Below, piece after piece: positions 1-9,255 of a DNA stretch of 64,000 nucleotides. The DNA comes from Nitrobacter sp. NHB1 (GTDB lineage Bacteria > Pseudomonadota > Alphaproteobacteria > Rhizobiales > Xanthobacteraceae). Position 1 is the stretch's first letter; every line of letters begins with the position of its first letter. Location of the stretch: positions 144,921-208,920 of the forward strand of contig NZ_JBAMDA010000004.1 of assembly GCF_036964665.1 (NCBI RefSeq). The letters run 5' to 3'. Made by a program: the position numbers and the translations under genes. The notes under the pieces are model-generated. The model saw nothing but the letters and a program-made list of their open reading frames with translations. It was not told the DNA's origin and did not search any database.

Positions 1-1137
1 ATCGTCGTCGCCCGCGACCGATGCCTCAGCAGATCGCCAATCTCTTCCAGCGAGGCCCCGGCGCGAACCATGTTCGTCGCCAGGCTGTGGCGCAGGATCC
101 ACATAGGGTGTCGGCGGCTTCACTCCTGTCGCCGCAAATGCCTCCTTCAATATGTCGTTGACGACCTGGCTATCCTTGAACGGGCGGTTTGGTGCTCGCA
201 GCGTAACGAACAGCGTGCGGGTGGTTGCAGAGGTTCGGTCCTCCCGTAGATATTTACTGATCGCTTCACCCACGTCGGTCGGGATCGGCAGTCGATCATG
301 GCGCTGTCCTTTTCCGCGAACCAGCAGTTCCCCTGCGCGCCAGTCTATATCGTCGAGTTGGATTGCCATGACCTCGAGCGCGCGTAGGCCAAGGCGGGCC
401 ATCAGCAACAGCATTGCGTAGTCGCGGGCTCCACGCCGCGGATTGGCGCGCACCGATGCCAGAACGGTCTCCACCTCGTCGGGCGACAGATGACGCGGAA
501 GCCTTGCGCCCCAGGGCTTATGCGCCCGGGGTACACAGAGCGACAGGTTCGTATTCGTGAAGCCCTGTGCGAACAGATACTGGAAGAAGCTGCGCAAATG
601 TGTGGCCGGCGTCTTGTCGCGGAACGGGCGCTTGCGCGCTAGGAGGTACTCCATGAATGACACGACATCCCGGGCGTTCAGCGCCGGCAGATCGAGCATA
701 TGGTCGCCGAAGCGATGATCGAGAAAGCGATCCGCGAACCGCAGCACATGATAGACCGAGCGAGGGCTGAGGCCGCGCTGCCGCAGAAGATAGGTTTCAA
801 AGTTGCCCAGCAGTTCGTGACGCTCGGCCTGCGCAGGCGTAAGGAGGGGTCGTGTCGCCACTCCTAGCTCAATAAGATGCGCAACGAACAGCCTGGCGAG
901 ATTAGGGATTTTGATCTGGCTCTTCGGCGTGGCGGGCAACCGCCGTCCAAATTCGACGGCAAGGTCTGGCGTCAGCGCCGACGGTTCAATGCCCTCGGCT
1001 TCGAGCAAGCGACCAAAACGGCGAAGAAGGTAGCGATAATTTTCGAGCGTAGCCGGCTTGTAGTTCTTCGATGAAAGGCTTTTCTCGAACGATACGAAGT
1101 AGGGGTCGAGGCAGGTCGTCTGATTAAATATTTCCAT
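1..1137 (-). pseudogene. Tyrosine recombinase/integrase, frameshifted and cut by window edge
   Basis: Site-specific DNA recombinase of the phage-integrase/XerD superfamily. Reading down from the ATG at 1137 gives a SAM-like core-binding region (about residues 120-200), then the start of the catalytic domain with the box I arginine in ARLGLRALEVM and the beta-hairpin lysine in VRGKGQRHDR. Near position 100 the reading frame is lost. The conserved box II sequence ILRHSLATNMVRAG and the following LLRHRSRATT appear in another frame, and the first histidine of HxLR is missing, as if about ten bases were deleted. The catalytic tyrosine would lie beyond the window. Probably a dead integrase of an older mobile element. 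It is transcribed away from the methyltransferase gene. Confidence 0.72.
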
Positions 1138-1283
1138 TTCTTGTGCTCCATATTGTTGGAGCGACAATCTTCACGCCAAAGCCATATCTTTTAACCAGGT
1201 TTGCGGCCGCTTCCGACCGAGGACATTTGACGTGCGGTTCGCGTTGTCTGCAAGCTGCCTTACGCAGCAGATAGGAGGCGTCG

Positions 1284-1935
1284 ATGGGCGACACTGCGCA
1301 TTTCGATCGACGGGGACCGAGCTACGACCAGGACGAAACGCACAAGCGGATTGTCGAACTTTTACTCGCTCCCTTCACATTCGTGCGTGACGAACGAGTG
1401 TTGGACTTGGCAACCGGCACCGGCCTGGTCGCGTTGCAGGTCGCCAAGCTCCTGGGATCGTCCGGATGGGTCATCGGCTTGGACAACTCTGCAGGGATGC
1501 TGGCAGCAGCGCGTCGCAGCGCGGAAGCGGCGCAGCTAAGCAACGTTCAGTTCGAGTTGGGAGATGCCGAGAAGCCAAGCTTTGACGATTTTAGCTTCGA
1601 TCGCCTGTTCTGCGGGTCTGCCCTGGTGCTGATGTCGGATATTCTTGCCGCCTTGCGGCGCTGGCATGATCTGCTCAAGCCCGGAGGCACAATCGCGTTT
1701 GATACGCCAAGCAAGCCCTTCGGCTTCTCGCAGCGAGCATCGGAAGCGGCGCTCCGTCATGGGGTGGAGCTAAGTTACGGCGAGGTGGCGGACACGCCCG
1801 GGAAATGCTGCGCTCTCGTCGAGCAAGCTGGTTTTGAGGTAGTCAGCGTTCGTAAGGAGGTTGCCAGTGTCGCTCCGATCGCACTCAGTCAGGTGATCGC
1901 GATGTATGATGAGCGCTTAGATCATCCGGCTTGGC
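1284..1935 (+). pseudogene. Class I SAM-dependent methyltransferase, 5' part, interrupted by IS21
   Basis: Small-molecule type class I methyltransferase. The N-terminal Rossmann domain is clear: the SAM-binding motif I is VLDLATGTGLVAL (about residues 39-51), followed by the acidic residue in VIGLDNSAGM and the GDAE motif near residue 93. An AGGAGG ribosome site precedes the ATG. The 2,611-bp IS21 copy is inserted after codon 217, and the current frame reads into the IS terminus and stops at 2003. Removing the IS and one copy of the 7-bp duplication restores the frame into 4554-4690, giving about 262 residues. The substrate cannot be told from sequence. Confidence 0.85.
1929..1935. repeat. 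Target-site duplication, left (gcttggc)
   Basis: The 7-bp sequence gcttggc lies immediately before the TG terminus of the first IS21 copy and is repeated at 4547-4553 immediately after its CA terminus. It marks a clean transposition into the methyltransferase gene. Confidence 0.92.
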
Positions 1936-2110
1936 TGCGTGTTTCGCGGGATCGTGAGCACCGATTTCAGATGATCGTGAGCAGGGATTTCGCGGGATCG
2001 TGAGCAGCGATTTCAGGCGATCGTGAGCACCCCTTTCGCGGGTGCCTGACGCTTCGGCCGACAAACTCAACCGGGTTACGGGTTCCTCATTCAACCGATG
2101 AGGAAGCCCG

Positions 2111-3649
2111 ATGCCTACCGAGAGATTGTCGATGCGCCGGATCAGAGAAGTTTTACGTTTGAGGCACCAAGGGTTGACCGAGCGGGTCATCGCGCGGACC
2201 TTGGGGGTGAGTAATGGCGTGGTCCATGGCTACGTGCGGCGAGCGCGCCTGGCGGGGCTCGCCTGGCCACTTCCGGAAGGAATGGACGACGATGGCTTGG
2301 AACTGTTGCTATTCCCGGCACCGGCGTCAGCGTCGCAAAGCGACCGGCGCCCGATACCGGACTGGGCTTTTGTCGAGAAGGAGCTTCGCCGCCGCAGCGT
2401 GACGCGCCTGCTGCTCTGGGAAGAGTATCGCGCCGCCAATCCGGACGGCTTTGGCTACACCTGGTTTTGCACGACCTTCGAGGCCTGGAAGAACCGCGTG
2501 CGCCCGTCGATGCGCCAGACCCACATCGGCGGGGAGAAGGTGTTCGTTGATTTTGCCGGCGACACCATCGACGTCGTCGATCCGATCACCGGCGAAGCGC
2601 ACGCCATGAAGCTGTTCGTCGCGGCGATGGGAGCCTCGAACTACACCTACGCCGAGGCTTGCCCAAGCGAGAGCCTGTCCGACTGGATCGGCGTGCATAC
2701 CAACCTGTTCAGGTATCTCGGCGGCGTGCCGAAGTTCGTGGTCTGCGATAATCTCAAGGCCGCCGTGACCAACCCCGATCGCTACGATCCCGGGATCAAC
2801 CGAACCTATGCCGAGATGGCCGGTCATTACGGCACCGCGATCCTTGCGGCGAGGCCGAGACGACCGAAGGACAAGGCCAAGGTCGAGGTCGCCGTCCAGA
2901 TCGCACAGCGCTGGATTTTGGCGCGCCTGCGCAATCAACGGTTCTTTTCCCTGGCAGAGCTGAATGCTGCGATTCGTACCCTGGTTGTCGAGCTCAACGC
3001 CCGGCAGATGCGCGGATTCGGCACCAGCCGTGCCGAACTGTTTGCCGAGGTCGACCGTCCCAAGCTGGGGGAGTTGCCGGAGCAGCCCTATGTCTTTGCG
3101 CGCTGGAAGCGTTGCCGCGTCGCCCCCGATTATCACGTCGAGGTCGATGGCCATTGGTATTCCACGCCGTATCGCCTGATCCGTGAACTCGTCGATGTTC
3201 GCATCACCGACAAGACGGTCGAGATCTTCCACAAGGGCCAGAGGATTGCCAGCCACCCGCGTGCGCCGAACCGGCGCGGCCACACCACAATTGCCGACCA
3301 CATGCCGAGCGCGCATCGCCGCTACGGCAAGTGGACGCCGGGAGGGCTGATCGCCGCCGGCGAGAAGATCGGCCCATCGACCGCGGCGTTTTTCCAGGCC
3401 GTCATCGCGGCCCGGCCGCATCCAGAACAAGGCTTTCGCACCTGCCTCGGCATCCTGGCGCTGACCAGGAGCTACGACGATGCCCGCATCGACGCCGCCT
3501 GCCGGCGCGGCATCCTGATCAAGGCGCATTCCGTCGCCTCGATCCGTTCGATCCTCAAGAACGGACTGGATCGCGCATTCCTCGACGAGGCAACCGACGA
3601 CCACCCCCTGCGCCACGGCAACATCCGCGGTCAGGACTATTTCCACTGA
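2111..3649 (+). CDS. istA: IS21 family transposase IstA (copy 1)
   Basis: DDE transposase of IS21 elements, 512 residues, the usual family length. An N-terminal helix-turn-helix (residues about 8-40, RIREVLRLRHQGLTERVIA) is followed by an integrase core. The catalytic acidic residues are likely those in VFVDFAGDT (Asp147), VVCDNLKAAV and KAKVEVAVQ. It acts with the IstB ATPase encoded 15 bp downstream, whose role is target selection and assembly. Identical to the product of 7536-9074. Confidence 0.96.
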   Translation: MPTERLSMRRIREVLRLRHQGLTERVIARTLGVSNGVVHGYVRRARLAGLAWPLPEGMDDDGLELLLFPAPASASQSDRRPIPDWAFVEKELRRRSVTRLLLWEEYRAANPDGFGYTWFCTTFEAWKNRVRPSMRQTHIGGEKVFVDFAGDTIDVVDPITGEAHAMKLFVAAMGASNYTYAEACPSESLSDWIGVHTNLFRYLGGVPKFVVCDNLKAAVTNPDRYDPGINRTYAEMAGHYGTAILAARPRRPKDKAKVEVAVQIAQRWILARLRNQRFFSLAELNAAIRTLVVELNARQMRGFGTSRAELFAEVDRPKLGELPEQPYVFARWKRCRVAPDYHVEVDGHWYSTPYRLIRELVDVRITDKTVEIFHKGQRIASHPRAPNRRGHTTIADHMPSAHRRYGKWTPGGLIAAGEKIGPSTAAFFQAVIAARPHPEQGFRTCLGILALTRSYDDARIDAACRRGILIKAHSVASIRSILKNGLDRAFLDEATDDHPLRHGNIRGQDYFH

Positions 3650-3664
3650 ACCCTGGAGATCCCT

Positions 3665-4426
3665 ATGCTGACACATCCTACCCACGAACGGCTGATCACG
3701 CTCGGCTTGACCGGCATGGCCAAGGCCATGGAGGAACAACGACGATCACCCGATCTCAACGCGCTGTCGTTCGAGGAGCGCGTCGGCTTGCTGGTTGATC
3801 GCGAGGCCGCAGAGCGCGACACCAAACGTCTCACCACCCGCCTCAAATTCGCAGCCCTTCGGCAAAACGCATGCGTGGAAGATATCGACCTGCGCACGCC
3901 GCGCGGCATCGATCGCGCTGTGTTCGCCAAATTGATCGCCGGCGATTGGATCGCCCGTCATCAGAACCTGCTGATCACCGGGGCAACCGGGCTCGGCAAA
4001 AGTTGGATTGCCTGTGCACTTGGCCACAAGGCCTGTCGCGACAATCGATCGGTCCAATACCATCGCGTGCCCCGCCTGTTCGAGGCGCTCGCGCTGGCCC
4101 GCGGCGACGGCCGCTATGGCCGCCTGCTCAAAACCATCAGCCGCGTGCAGCTGCTGGTACTCGACGATTGGGGCCTGTCGGTGCTCAACCCGTCAGAGCG
4201 ACGCGACCTTCTCGAGATCCTCGATGATCGCCACGGTCGCGCCTCCACCGTCGTCACCAGCCAGGTCCCGGTCGATCAATGGCACGCCGTCATCGGCGAC
4301 CCAACATTGGGCGACGCCATCCTGGACCGCCTCGTTCACAACGCCCACCGCCTCCAACTCAGCGGAGAAAGCATGCGAAAACAGAACGCGCGAAACAGAA
4401 CGCTTGACGAAGCCGCGAACCCCTGA
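3665..4426 (+). CDS. istB: IS21 helper ATPase IstB (copy 1)
   Basis: AAA+ ATPase that assists IstA in transposition, 253 residues. Walker A is GATGLGKS and Walker B is LLVLDDWG, with the DnaC-like IstB fold around them. The gene starts 15 bp after istA, and the two are probably co-translated. The arginine/serine-rich alternative frames over this gene are shadows. Identical to the product of 6759-7520. Confidence 0.96.
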   Translation: MLTHPTHERLITLGLTGMAKAMEEQRRSPDLNALSFEERVGLLVDREAAERDTKRLTTRLKFAALRQNACVEDIDLRTPRGIDRAVFAKLIAGDWIARHQNLLITGATGLGKSWIACALGHKACRDNRSVQYHRVPRLFEALALARGDGRYGRLLKTISRVQLLVLDDWGLSVLNPSERRDLLEILDDRHGRASTVVTSQVPVDQWHAVIGDPTLGDAILDRLVHNAHRLQLSGESMRKQNARNRTLDEAANP

Positions 4427-4546
4427 ACCAATCACCAAGTCGGCCAAAGCGGCTGCTCATGATCGCCTGAAATGTCTGCTCACGATCAAATGAAACGAGC
4501 GCTCACCATCGAGTGAAATCGCCGCTCACGATCACCGAAATGCGCA

Positions 4547-4690
4547 GCTTGGCGCGGTATCAAGGAAACCAAACCGGATATCCGTGCGGCGATAAGGACC
4601 GACTACATTCGCAGCGCCACTGCGGACGCCGTGAACGGCAACGTTCCGAACGAAGTTGCCCTCTGCTTCACTACCGCCCGAAAGGGGTAA
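4547..4690 (+). pseudogene. SAM-dependent methyltransferase, 3' part displaced by IS21
   Basis: Begins with the right-hand copy of the 7-bp target duplication (4547-4553). Joined to base 1935, the frame continues through RGIKETKPDIRAA and ends at the TAA at 4688-4690, adding about 45 residues. This is the original C-terminus of the methyltransferase that starts at 1284. No start codon or ribosome site of its own is evident. Confidence 0.82.
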
Positions 4691-4753
4691 TTCGATCGCA
4701 GCAAGGACTGCTCCTGTCCGCTTGAGCCTTGAAGCCGACAGGCAGCTAACCAC

Positions 4754-5041
4754 CTAACTTCGTGGTTTCCTGATGGCTCTGATTATGCCGAACTGCCGCT
4801 TGGCCCAGAACCGGTTTGCTCGCTGCAAAGCTTGGCCATGCGGCATAATCCATCTTACGGCATAATGAACGCTTTCATGGAGGTTGGTGGCATAAAAGTA
4901 CTCCGCGGTCCTGAACTGCGACGGGTCGGGCAGATGTATGCGGTCGCAGCTCGTATCGTAGAAGGCGCGATTGCCTCCTATGAAGATGTTGGCCCAGATC
5001 GCCTTGATGAACGCATCGACGGCGGGGATAGGGTCGACTGA
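4754..5041 (-). pseudogene. ArdC-like antirestriction protein remnant
   Basis: Minus-strand fragment of about 95 residues that resembles the zincin-like domain of ArdC/DUF1738 antirestriction proteins carried by plasmids and conjugative elements. It shows GGNRAFYDTSCDRIHLPDP followed by EYFYATNLHESVH, which contains the metal-binding HExxH-type motif (HESVH). The N-terminal single-stranded-DNA-binding part is absent and the sequence diverges just after the motif, so it is unlikely to be functional. It suggests that plasmid or ICE DNA once occupied this site. Confidence 0.62.
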
Positions 5042-5192
5042 GGCAGAATCTCAACGCCGCGGTTCAGCGAGCAGCTGCCGCGCTTTCTTGAGGGGTCGTA
5101 GTTCATTGAATTAAGCTGGTTAGCTTTAAATGTTGGAACTAAGCGGGCAGTTGGTGGTTCCCTGCTGGATATAACCTTACTAGGGGCCCGAC

Positions 5193-5279
5193 ATGGACAC
5201 TACAACGCTCATCATCATCATTGTAATCGTGCTTCTCATTGGCGGTGGCGGCTACTATGGCCGCGGACGCTGGTTTTGA
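5193..5279 (+). CDS. Very small hydrophobic membrane peptide (28 aa)
   Basis: ATG at 5193 gives a 28-residue product: a short polar start, a run of aliphatic residues (LIIIIVIVLLIGG) long enough for one membrane helix, and a tail with Tyr, Arg and Trp (YYGRGRWF). The composition resembles small single-helix proteins of the DUF3309 kind found in rhizobial genomes, but it is shorter and the assignment is only an inference. A purine stretch (taggggc) lies upstream. No partner gene is adjacent. The surrounding 5042-5352 holds nothing else recognised. Confidence 0.4.
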   Translation: MDTTTLIIIIVIVLLIGGGGYYGRGRWF

Positions 5280-5454
5280 ACGGCGAAGCGTTATCCGAGC
5301 AGTTGCGGTAAGAACGGCACGCACTCATCGCTCTGCTGGGTGTCATTCGGCCTGCAATATTGACCCCCTAAGCCGGGGGATCGGCGTCCAAAATTGACCC
5401 CCTACAGGTTGGTCTGTTGCGCTGCCTGCTTTGTCATGAAGCAGGTGGTCGGGG

Positions 5455-6638
5455 ATGCTGATCGTGGAGACAATTGCCCGGATACGGCGCGAGCACTTCA
5501 TCAAGGGCAAGACGATCAAGGAGATCGCCCGTGACCTGAAGGTGTCGCGGAACACGGTCCGGAAGGTGCTGAGGTCAGGCGAGACCTCGTTCGAGTACGA
5601 GCGTGTCATCCAGCCGCGGCCGAAGCTGGGACGGTGGGCGGCAGAACTCGACGGATTGTTGTCAGGGAACGCAGGCAAGTCGGCTCGCGAACAGCTGACG
5701 TTGATCCGGATCTTCGAGGATCTCCGCGGCCGCGGCTATGATGGCGGTTACGACGCCGTGCGACGTTACGCCAGGCGATGGAGCAAGGAGCGCGGACAAT
5801 CGACGGCTGCGGCTTATGTCCCGCTGAGCTTTGCGCCGGGAGAAGCCTATCAGTTTGACTGGAGCCACGAGGTCGTCCTGCTCAATGGCGTGACGGTGAT
5901 CGTGAAGGCCGCCCATGTCCGGCTCTGCCACAGCCGGATGCTGTTCGTGCGGTGCTATCCGCGCGAGACGCAGGAGATGGTGTTCGATGCCCACGACCGG
6001 GCGTTCGCTCTGTTCAAAGGCACCTGCGTGCGCGGCATCTACGACAACATGAAGACGGCCGTGGAGACGATCTTCGTCGGTAAAGGTCGTTTCTACAATC
6101 GCCGCTTCCTGCAGATGTGCAGCCATTATCTCGTCGATCCGGTTGCCTGTACGCCAGCGTCGGGTTGGGAGAAGGGCCAAGTCGAGAACCAGGTTGGGCT
6201 TGTCCGGGAACGCTTCTTCACACCCCGGCTGCGGTTCAAGAATCTCAACGAGTTGAACGCCTGGCTGCTGGACAAGTGCATCACCTACGCCAAGGCGCAC
6301 AGGCATCCAGAACTGCCCGAACAGACGGTCTGGGAGGTGTTCGAAGCCGAGCGGCCGAAGCTCGTTCCCTATGCGGGCCGGTTCGACGGATTCCACGCGG
6401 TGCCGGCATCGGTCTCAAAGACCTGCCTGGTGCGCTTCGACAACAACAAATACTCGGTCGCAGCCAGCGCCGTCGGACGGCCTGTCGAGGTTCATGCCTA
6501 TGCCGACCGGATCGTGATCCGCCAGGACGGACGCATCGTTGCCGAGCATCCCCGCTCATTCGGTCGTGGCGAGACCACCTACGATCCCTGGCATTACGTA
6601 CCGGTGCTAGTTCGCAAACCCGGTGCTTTGCGCAATGG
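5455..6638 (+). pseudogene. istA: IstA transposase of second IS21 element, 5' part
   Basis: First 394 codons of an IstA-type DDE transposase. It has an N-terminal helix-turn-helix with KEIARDLKVSRNTVRKVL, a core with QFDWSHEVV, IYDNMKTAV and EKGQVENQVGL providing the three catalytic acidic residues, and a C-terminal beta-barrel region. The frame is broken at base 6638 by the IS. Rejoining to 9256 through one copy of the 6-bp duplication caatgg restores about 500 residues. At present it reads a few codons into the IS and stops. Confidence 0.88.
6633..6638. repeat. Target-site duplication, left (caatgg)
   Basis: The 6-bp sequence caatgg directly precedes the terminus of the inverted IS21 copy and is repeated at 9250-9255. 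It differs from the 7-bp duplication around copy 1, so the two copies transposed independently. Confidence 0.88.
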
Positions 6639-6758
6639 TGCGCATTTCGGTGATCGTGAGCGGCGATTTCACTCGATGGTGAGCGCTCGTTTCATTTGAT
6701 CGTGAGCAGACATTTCAGGCGATCATGAGCAGCCGCTTTGGCCGACTTGGTGATTGGT

Positions 6759-7520
6759 TCAGGGGTTCGCGGCTTCGTCAAGCGTTCTGTTTCGCGCGTT
6801 CTGTTTTCGCATGCTTTCTCCGCTGAGTTGGAGGCGGTGGGCGTTGTGAACGAGGCGGTCCAGGATGGCGTCGCCCAATGTTGGGTCGCCGATGACGGCG
6901 TGCCATTGATCGACCGGGACCTGGCTGGTGACGACGGTGGAGGCGCGACCGTGGCGATCATCGAGGATCTCGAGAAGGTCGCGTCGCTCTGACGGGTTGA
7001 GCACCGACAGGCCCCAATCGTCGAGTACCAGCAGCTGCACGCGGCTGATGGTTTTGAGCAGGCGGCCATAGCGGCCGTCGCCGCGGGCCAGCGCGAGCGC
7101 CTCGAACAGGCGGGGCACGCGATGGTATTGGACCGATCGATTGTCGCGACAGGCCTTGTGGCCAAGTGCACAGGCAATCCAACTTTTGCCGAGCCCGGTT
7201 GCCCCGGTGATCAGCAGGTTCTGATGACGGGCGATCCAATCGCCGGCGATCAATTTGGCGAACACAGCGCGATCGATGCCGCGCGGCGTGCGCAGGTCGA
7301 TATCTTCCACGCATGCGTTTTGCCGAAGGGCTGCGAATTTGAGGCGGGTGGTGAGACGTTTGGTGTCGCGCTCTGCGGCCTCGCGATCAACCAGCAAGCC
7401 GACGCGCTCCTCGAACGACAGCGCGTTGAGATCGGGTGATCGTCGTTGTTCCTCCATGGCCTTGGCCATGCCGGTCAAGCCGAGCGTGATCAGCCGTTCG
7501 TGGGTAGGATGTGTCAGCAT
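6759..7520 (-). CDS. istB: IS21 helper ATPase IstB (copy 2)
   Basis: Minus-strand duplicate of the IstB at 3665-4426, 253 residues with Walker A GATGLGKS and Walker B LLVLDDWG. It lies 15 bp downstream of its istA and should be functional. It could act on any compatible IS21 end in the cell. Confidence 0.95.
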   Translation of the reverse strand: MLTHPTHERLITLGLTGMAKAMEEQRRSPDLNALSFEERVGLLVDREAAERDTKRLTTRLKFAALRQNACVEDIDLRTPRGIDRAVFAKLIAGDWIARHQNLLITGATGLGKSWIACALGHKACRDNRSVQYHRVPRLFEALALARGDGRYGRLLKTISRVQLLVLDDWGLSVLNPSERRDLLEILDDRHGRASTVVTSQVPVDQWHAVIGDPTLGDAILDRLVHNAHRLQLSGESMRKQNARNRTLDEAANP

Positions 7521-7535
7521 AGGGATCTCCAGGGT

Positions 7536-9074
7536 TCAGTGGAAATAGTCCTGACCGCGGATGTTGCCGTGGCGCAGGGGGTGGTCGTCGGTTGCCTCGT
7601 CGAGGAATGCGCGATCCAGTCCGTTCTTGAGGATCGAACGGATCGAGGCGACGGAATGCGCCTTGATCAGGATGCCGCGCCGGCAGGCGGCGTCGATGCG
7701 GGCATCGTCGTAGCTCCTGGTCAGCGCCAGGATGCCGAGGCAGGTGCGAAAGCCTTGTTCTGGATGCGGCCGGGCCGCGATGACGGCCTGGAAAAACGCC
7801 GCGGTCGATGGGCCGATCTTCTCGCCGGCGGCGATCAGCCCTCCCGGCGTCCACTTGCCGTAGCGGCGATGCGCGCTCGGCATGTGGTCGGCAATTGTGG
7901 TGTGGCCGCGCCGGTTCGGCGCACGCGGGTGGCTGGCAATCCTCTGGCCCTTGTGGAAGATCTCGACCGTCTTGTCGGTGATGCGAACATCGACGAGTTC
8001 ACGGATCAGGCGATACGGCGTGGAATACCAATGGCCATCGACCTCGACGTGATAATCGGGGGCGACGCGGCAACGCTTCCAGCGCGCAAAGACATAGGGC
8101 TGCTCCGGCAACTCCCCCAGCTTGGGACGGTCGACCTCGGCAAACAGTTCGGCACGGCTGGTGCCGAATCCGCGCATCTGCCGGGCGTTGAGCTCGACAA
8201 CCAGGGTACGAATCGCAGCATTCAGCTCTGCCAGGGAAAAGAACCGTTGATTGCGCAGGCGCGCCAAAATCCAGCGCTGTGCGATCTGGACGGCGACCTC
8301 GACCTTGGCCTTGTCCTTCGGTCGTCTCGGCCTCGCCGCAAGGATCGCGGTGCCGTAATGACCGGCCATCTCGGCATAGGTTCGGTTGATCCCGGGATCG
8401 TAGCGATCGGGGTTGGTCACGGCGGCCTTGAGATTATCGCAGACCACGAACTTCGGCACGCCGCCGAGATACCTGAACAGGTTGGTATGCACGCCGATCC
8501 AGTCGGACAGGCTCTCGCTTGGGCAAGCCTCGGCGTAGGTGTAGTTCGAGGCTCCCATCGCCGCGACGAACAGCTTCATGGCGTGCGCTTCGCCGGTGAT
8601 CGGATCGACGACGTCGATGGTGTCGCCGGCAAAATCAACGAACACCTTCTCCCCGCCGATGTGGGTCTGGCGCATCGACGGGCGCACGCGGTTCTTCCAG
8701 GCCTCGAAGGTCGTGCAAAACCAGGTGTAGCCAAAGCCGTCCGGATTGGCGGCGCGATACTCTTCCCAGAGCAGCAGGCGCGTCACGCTGCGGCGGCGAA
8801 GCTCCTTCTCGACAAAAGCCCAGTCCGGTATCGGGCGCCGGTCGCTTTGCGACGCTGACGCCGGTGCCGGGAATAGCAACAGTTCCAAGCCATCGTCGTC
8901 CATTCCTTCCGGAAGTGGCCAGGCGAGCCCCGCCAGGCGCGCTCGCCGCACGTAGCCATGGACCACGCCATTACTCACCCCCAAGGTCCGCGCGATGACC
9001 CGCTCGGTCAACCCTTGGTGCCTCAAACGTAAAACTTCTCTGATCCGGCGCATCGACAATCTCTCGGTAGGCAT
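7536..9074 (-). CDS. istA: IS21 family transposase IstA (copy 2)
   Basis: Minus-strand duplicate of the 512-residue IstA at 2111-3649: N-terminal helix-turn-helix, DDE core (VFVDFAGDT, VVCDNLKAAV) and C-terminal domain all intact. The coding sequence matches copy 1 position for position. Confidence 0.95.
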   Translation of the reverse strand: MPTERLSMRRIREVLRLRHQGLTERVIARTLGVSNGVVHGYVRRARLAGLAWPLPEGMDDDGLELLLFPAPASASQSDRRPIPDWAFVEKELRRRSVTRLLLWEEYRAANPDGFGYTWFCTTFEAWKNRVRPSMRQTHIGGEKVFVDFAGDTIDVVDPITGEAHAMKLFVAAMGASNYTYAEACPSESLSDWIGVHTNLFRYLGGVPKFVVCDNLKAAVTNPDRYDPGINRTYAEMAGHYGTAILAARPRRPKDKAKVEVAVQIAQRWILARLRNQRFFSLAELNAAIRTLVVELNARQMRGFGTSRAELFAEVDRPKLGELPEQPYVFARWKRCRVAPDYHVEVDGHWYSTPYRLIRELVDVRITDKTVEIFHKGQRIASHPRAPNRRGHTTIADHMPSAHRRYGKWTPGGLIAAGEKIGPSTAAFFQAVIAARPHPEQGFRTCLGILALTRSYDDARIDAACRRGILIKAHSVASIRSILKNGLDRAFLDEATDDHPLRHGNIRGQDYFH

Positions 9075-9249
9075 CGGGCTTCCTCATCGGTTGAATGAGG
9101 AACCCGTAACCCGGTTGAGTTTGTCGGCCGAAGCGTCAGGCACCCGCGAAAGGGGTGCTCACGATCGCCTGAAATCGCTGCTCACGATCCCGCGAAATCC
9201 CTGCTCACGATCATCTGAAATCGGTGCTCACGATCCCGCGAAACACGCA

Positions 9250-9255
9250 CAATGG
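9250..9255. repeat. Target-site duplication, right (caatgg)
   Basis: Right-hand copy of the 6-bp duplication around IS21 copy 2. The interrupted istA frame resumes at 9256. Confidence 0.88.

Larger units (their letters stand above)
1936..4546 (+). mobile_element. IS21-family insertion sequence, copy 1 (istA-istB)
   Basis: Complete 2,611-bp IS21-family element with TG...CA termini. Each end carries about four spaced copies of a gatcgtgagca-like motif, the multiple terminal repeats typical of IS21 transposase binding. It encodes istA and istB on the plus strand. A second copy sits inverted at 6639-9249. Matching positions sum to 11185 throughout, so there are no length differences, and the encoded proteins are identical. 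It is flanked by the 7-bp duplication gcttggc. Confidence 0.95.
6639..9249 (-). mobile_element. IS21-family insertion sequence, copy 2 (inverted)
   Basis: Inverted copy of the element at 1936-4546, the same 2,611 bp, inserted in the istA of another IS21 element. The repeated terminal motifs are present at both ends and the termini again are TG...CA in element orientation. It is flanked by caatgg on both sides. Identity of both encoded proteins with copy 1 indicates recent transposition. Confidence 0.95.

Noticed and set aside
2327..3739. Long 470-codon minus-strand open frame over istA (and its mirror at 7446-8858)
   Set aside because: Antisense shadow of the GC-rich istA gene. Composition is not protein-like and no ribosome site is present.
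5341..5352. Twelve bases tgtcattcggcc, identical to the outer end of the IS110 fragment at 50426
   Set aside because: Orientation does not fit an IS110 interrupted by the adjoining IS21, and 12 bp can match by chance. Not called as an IS end.
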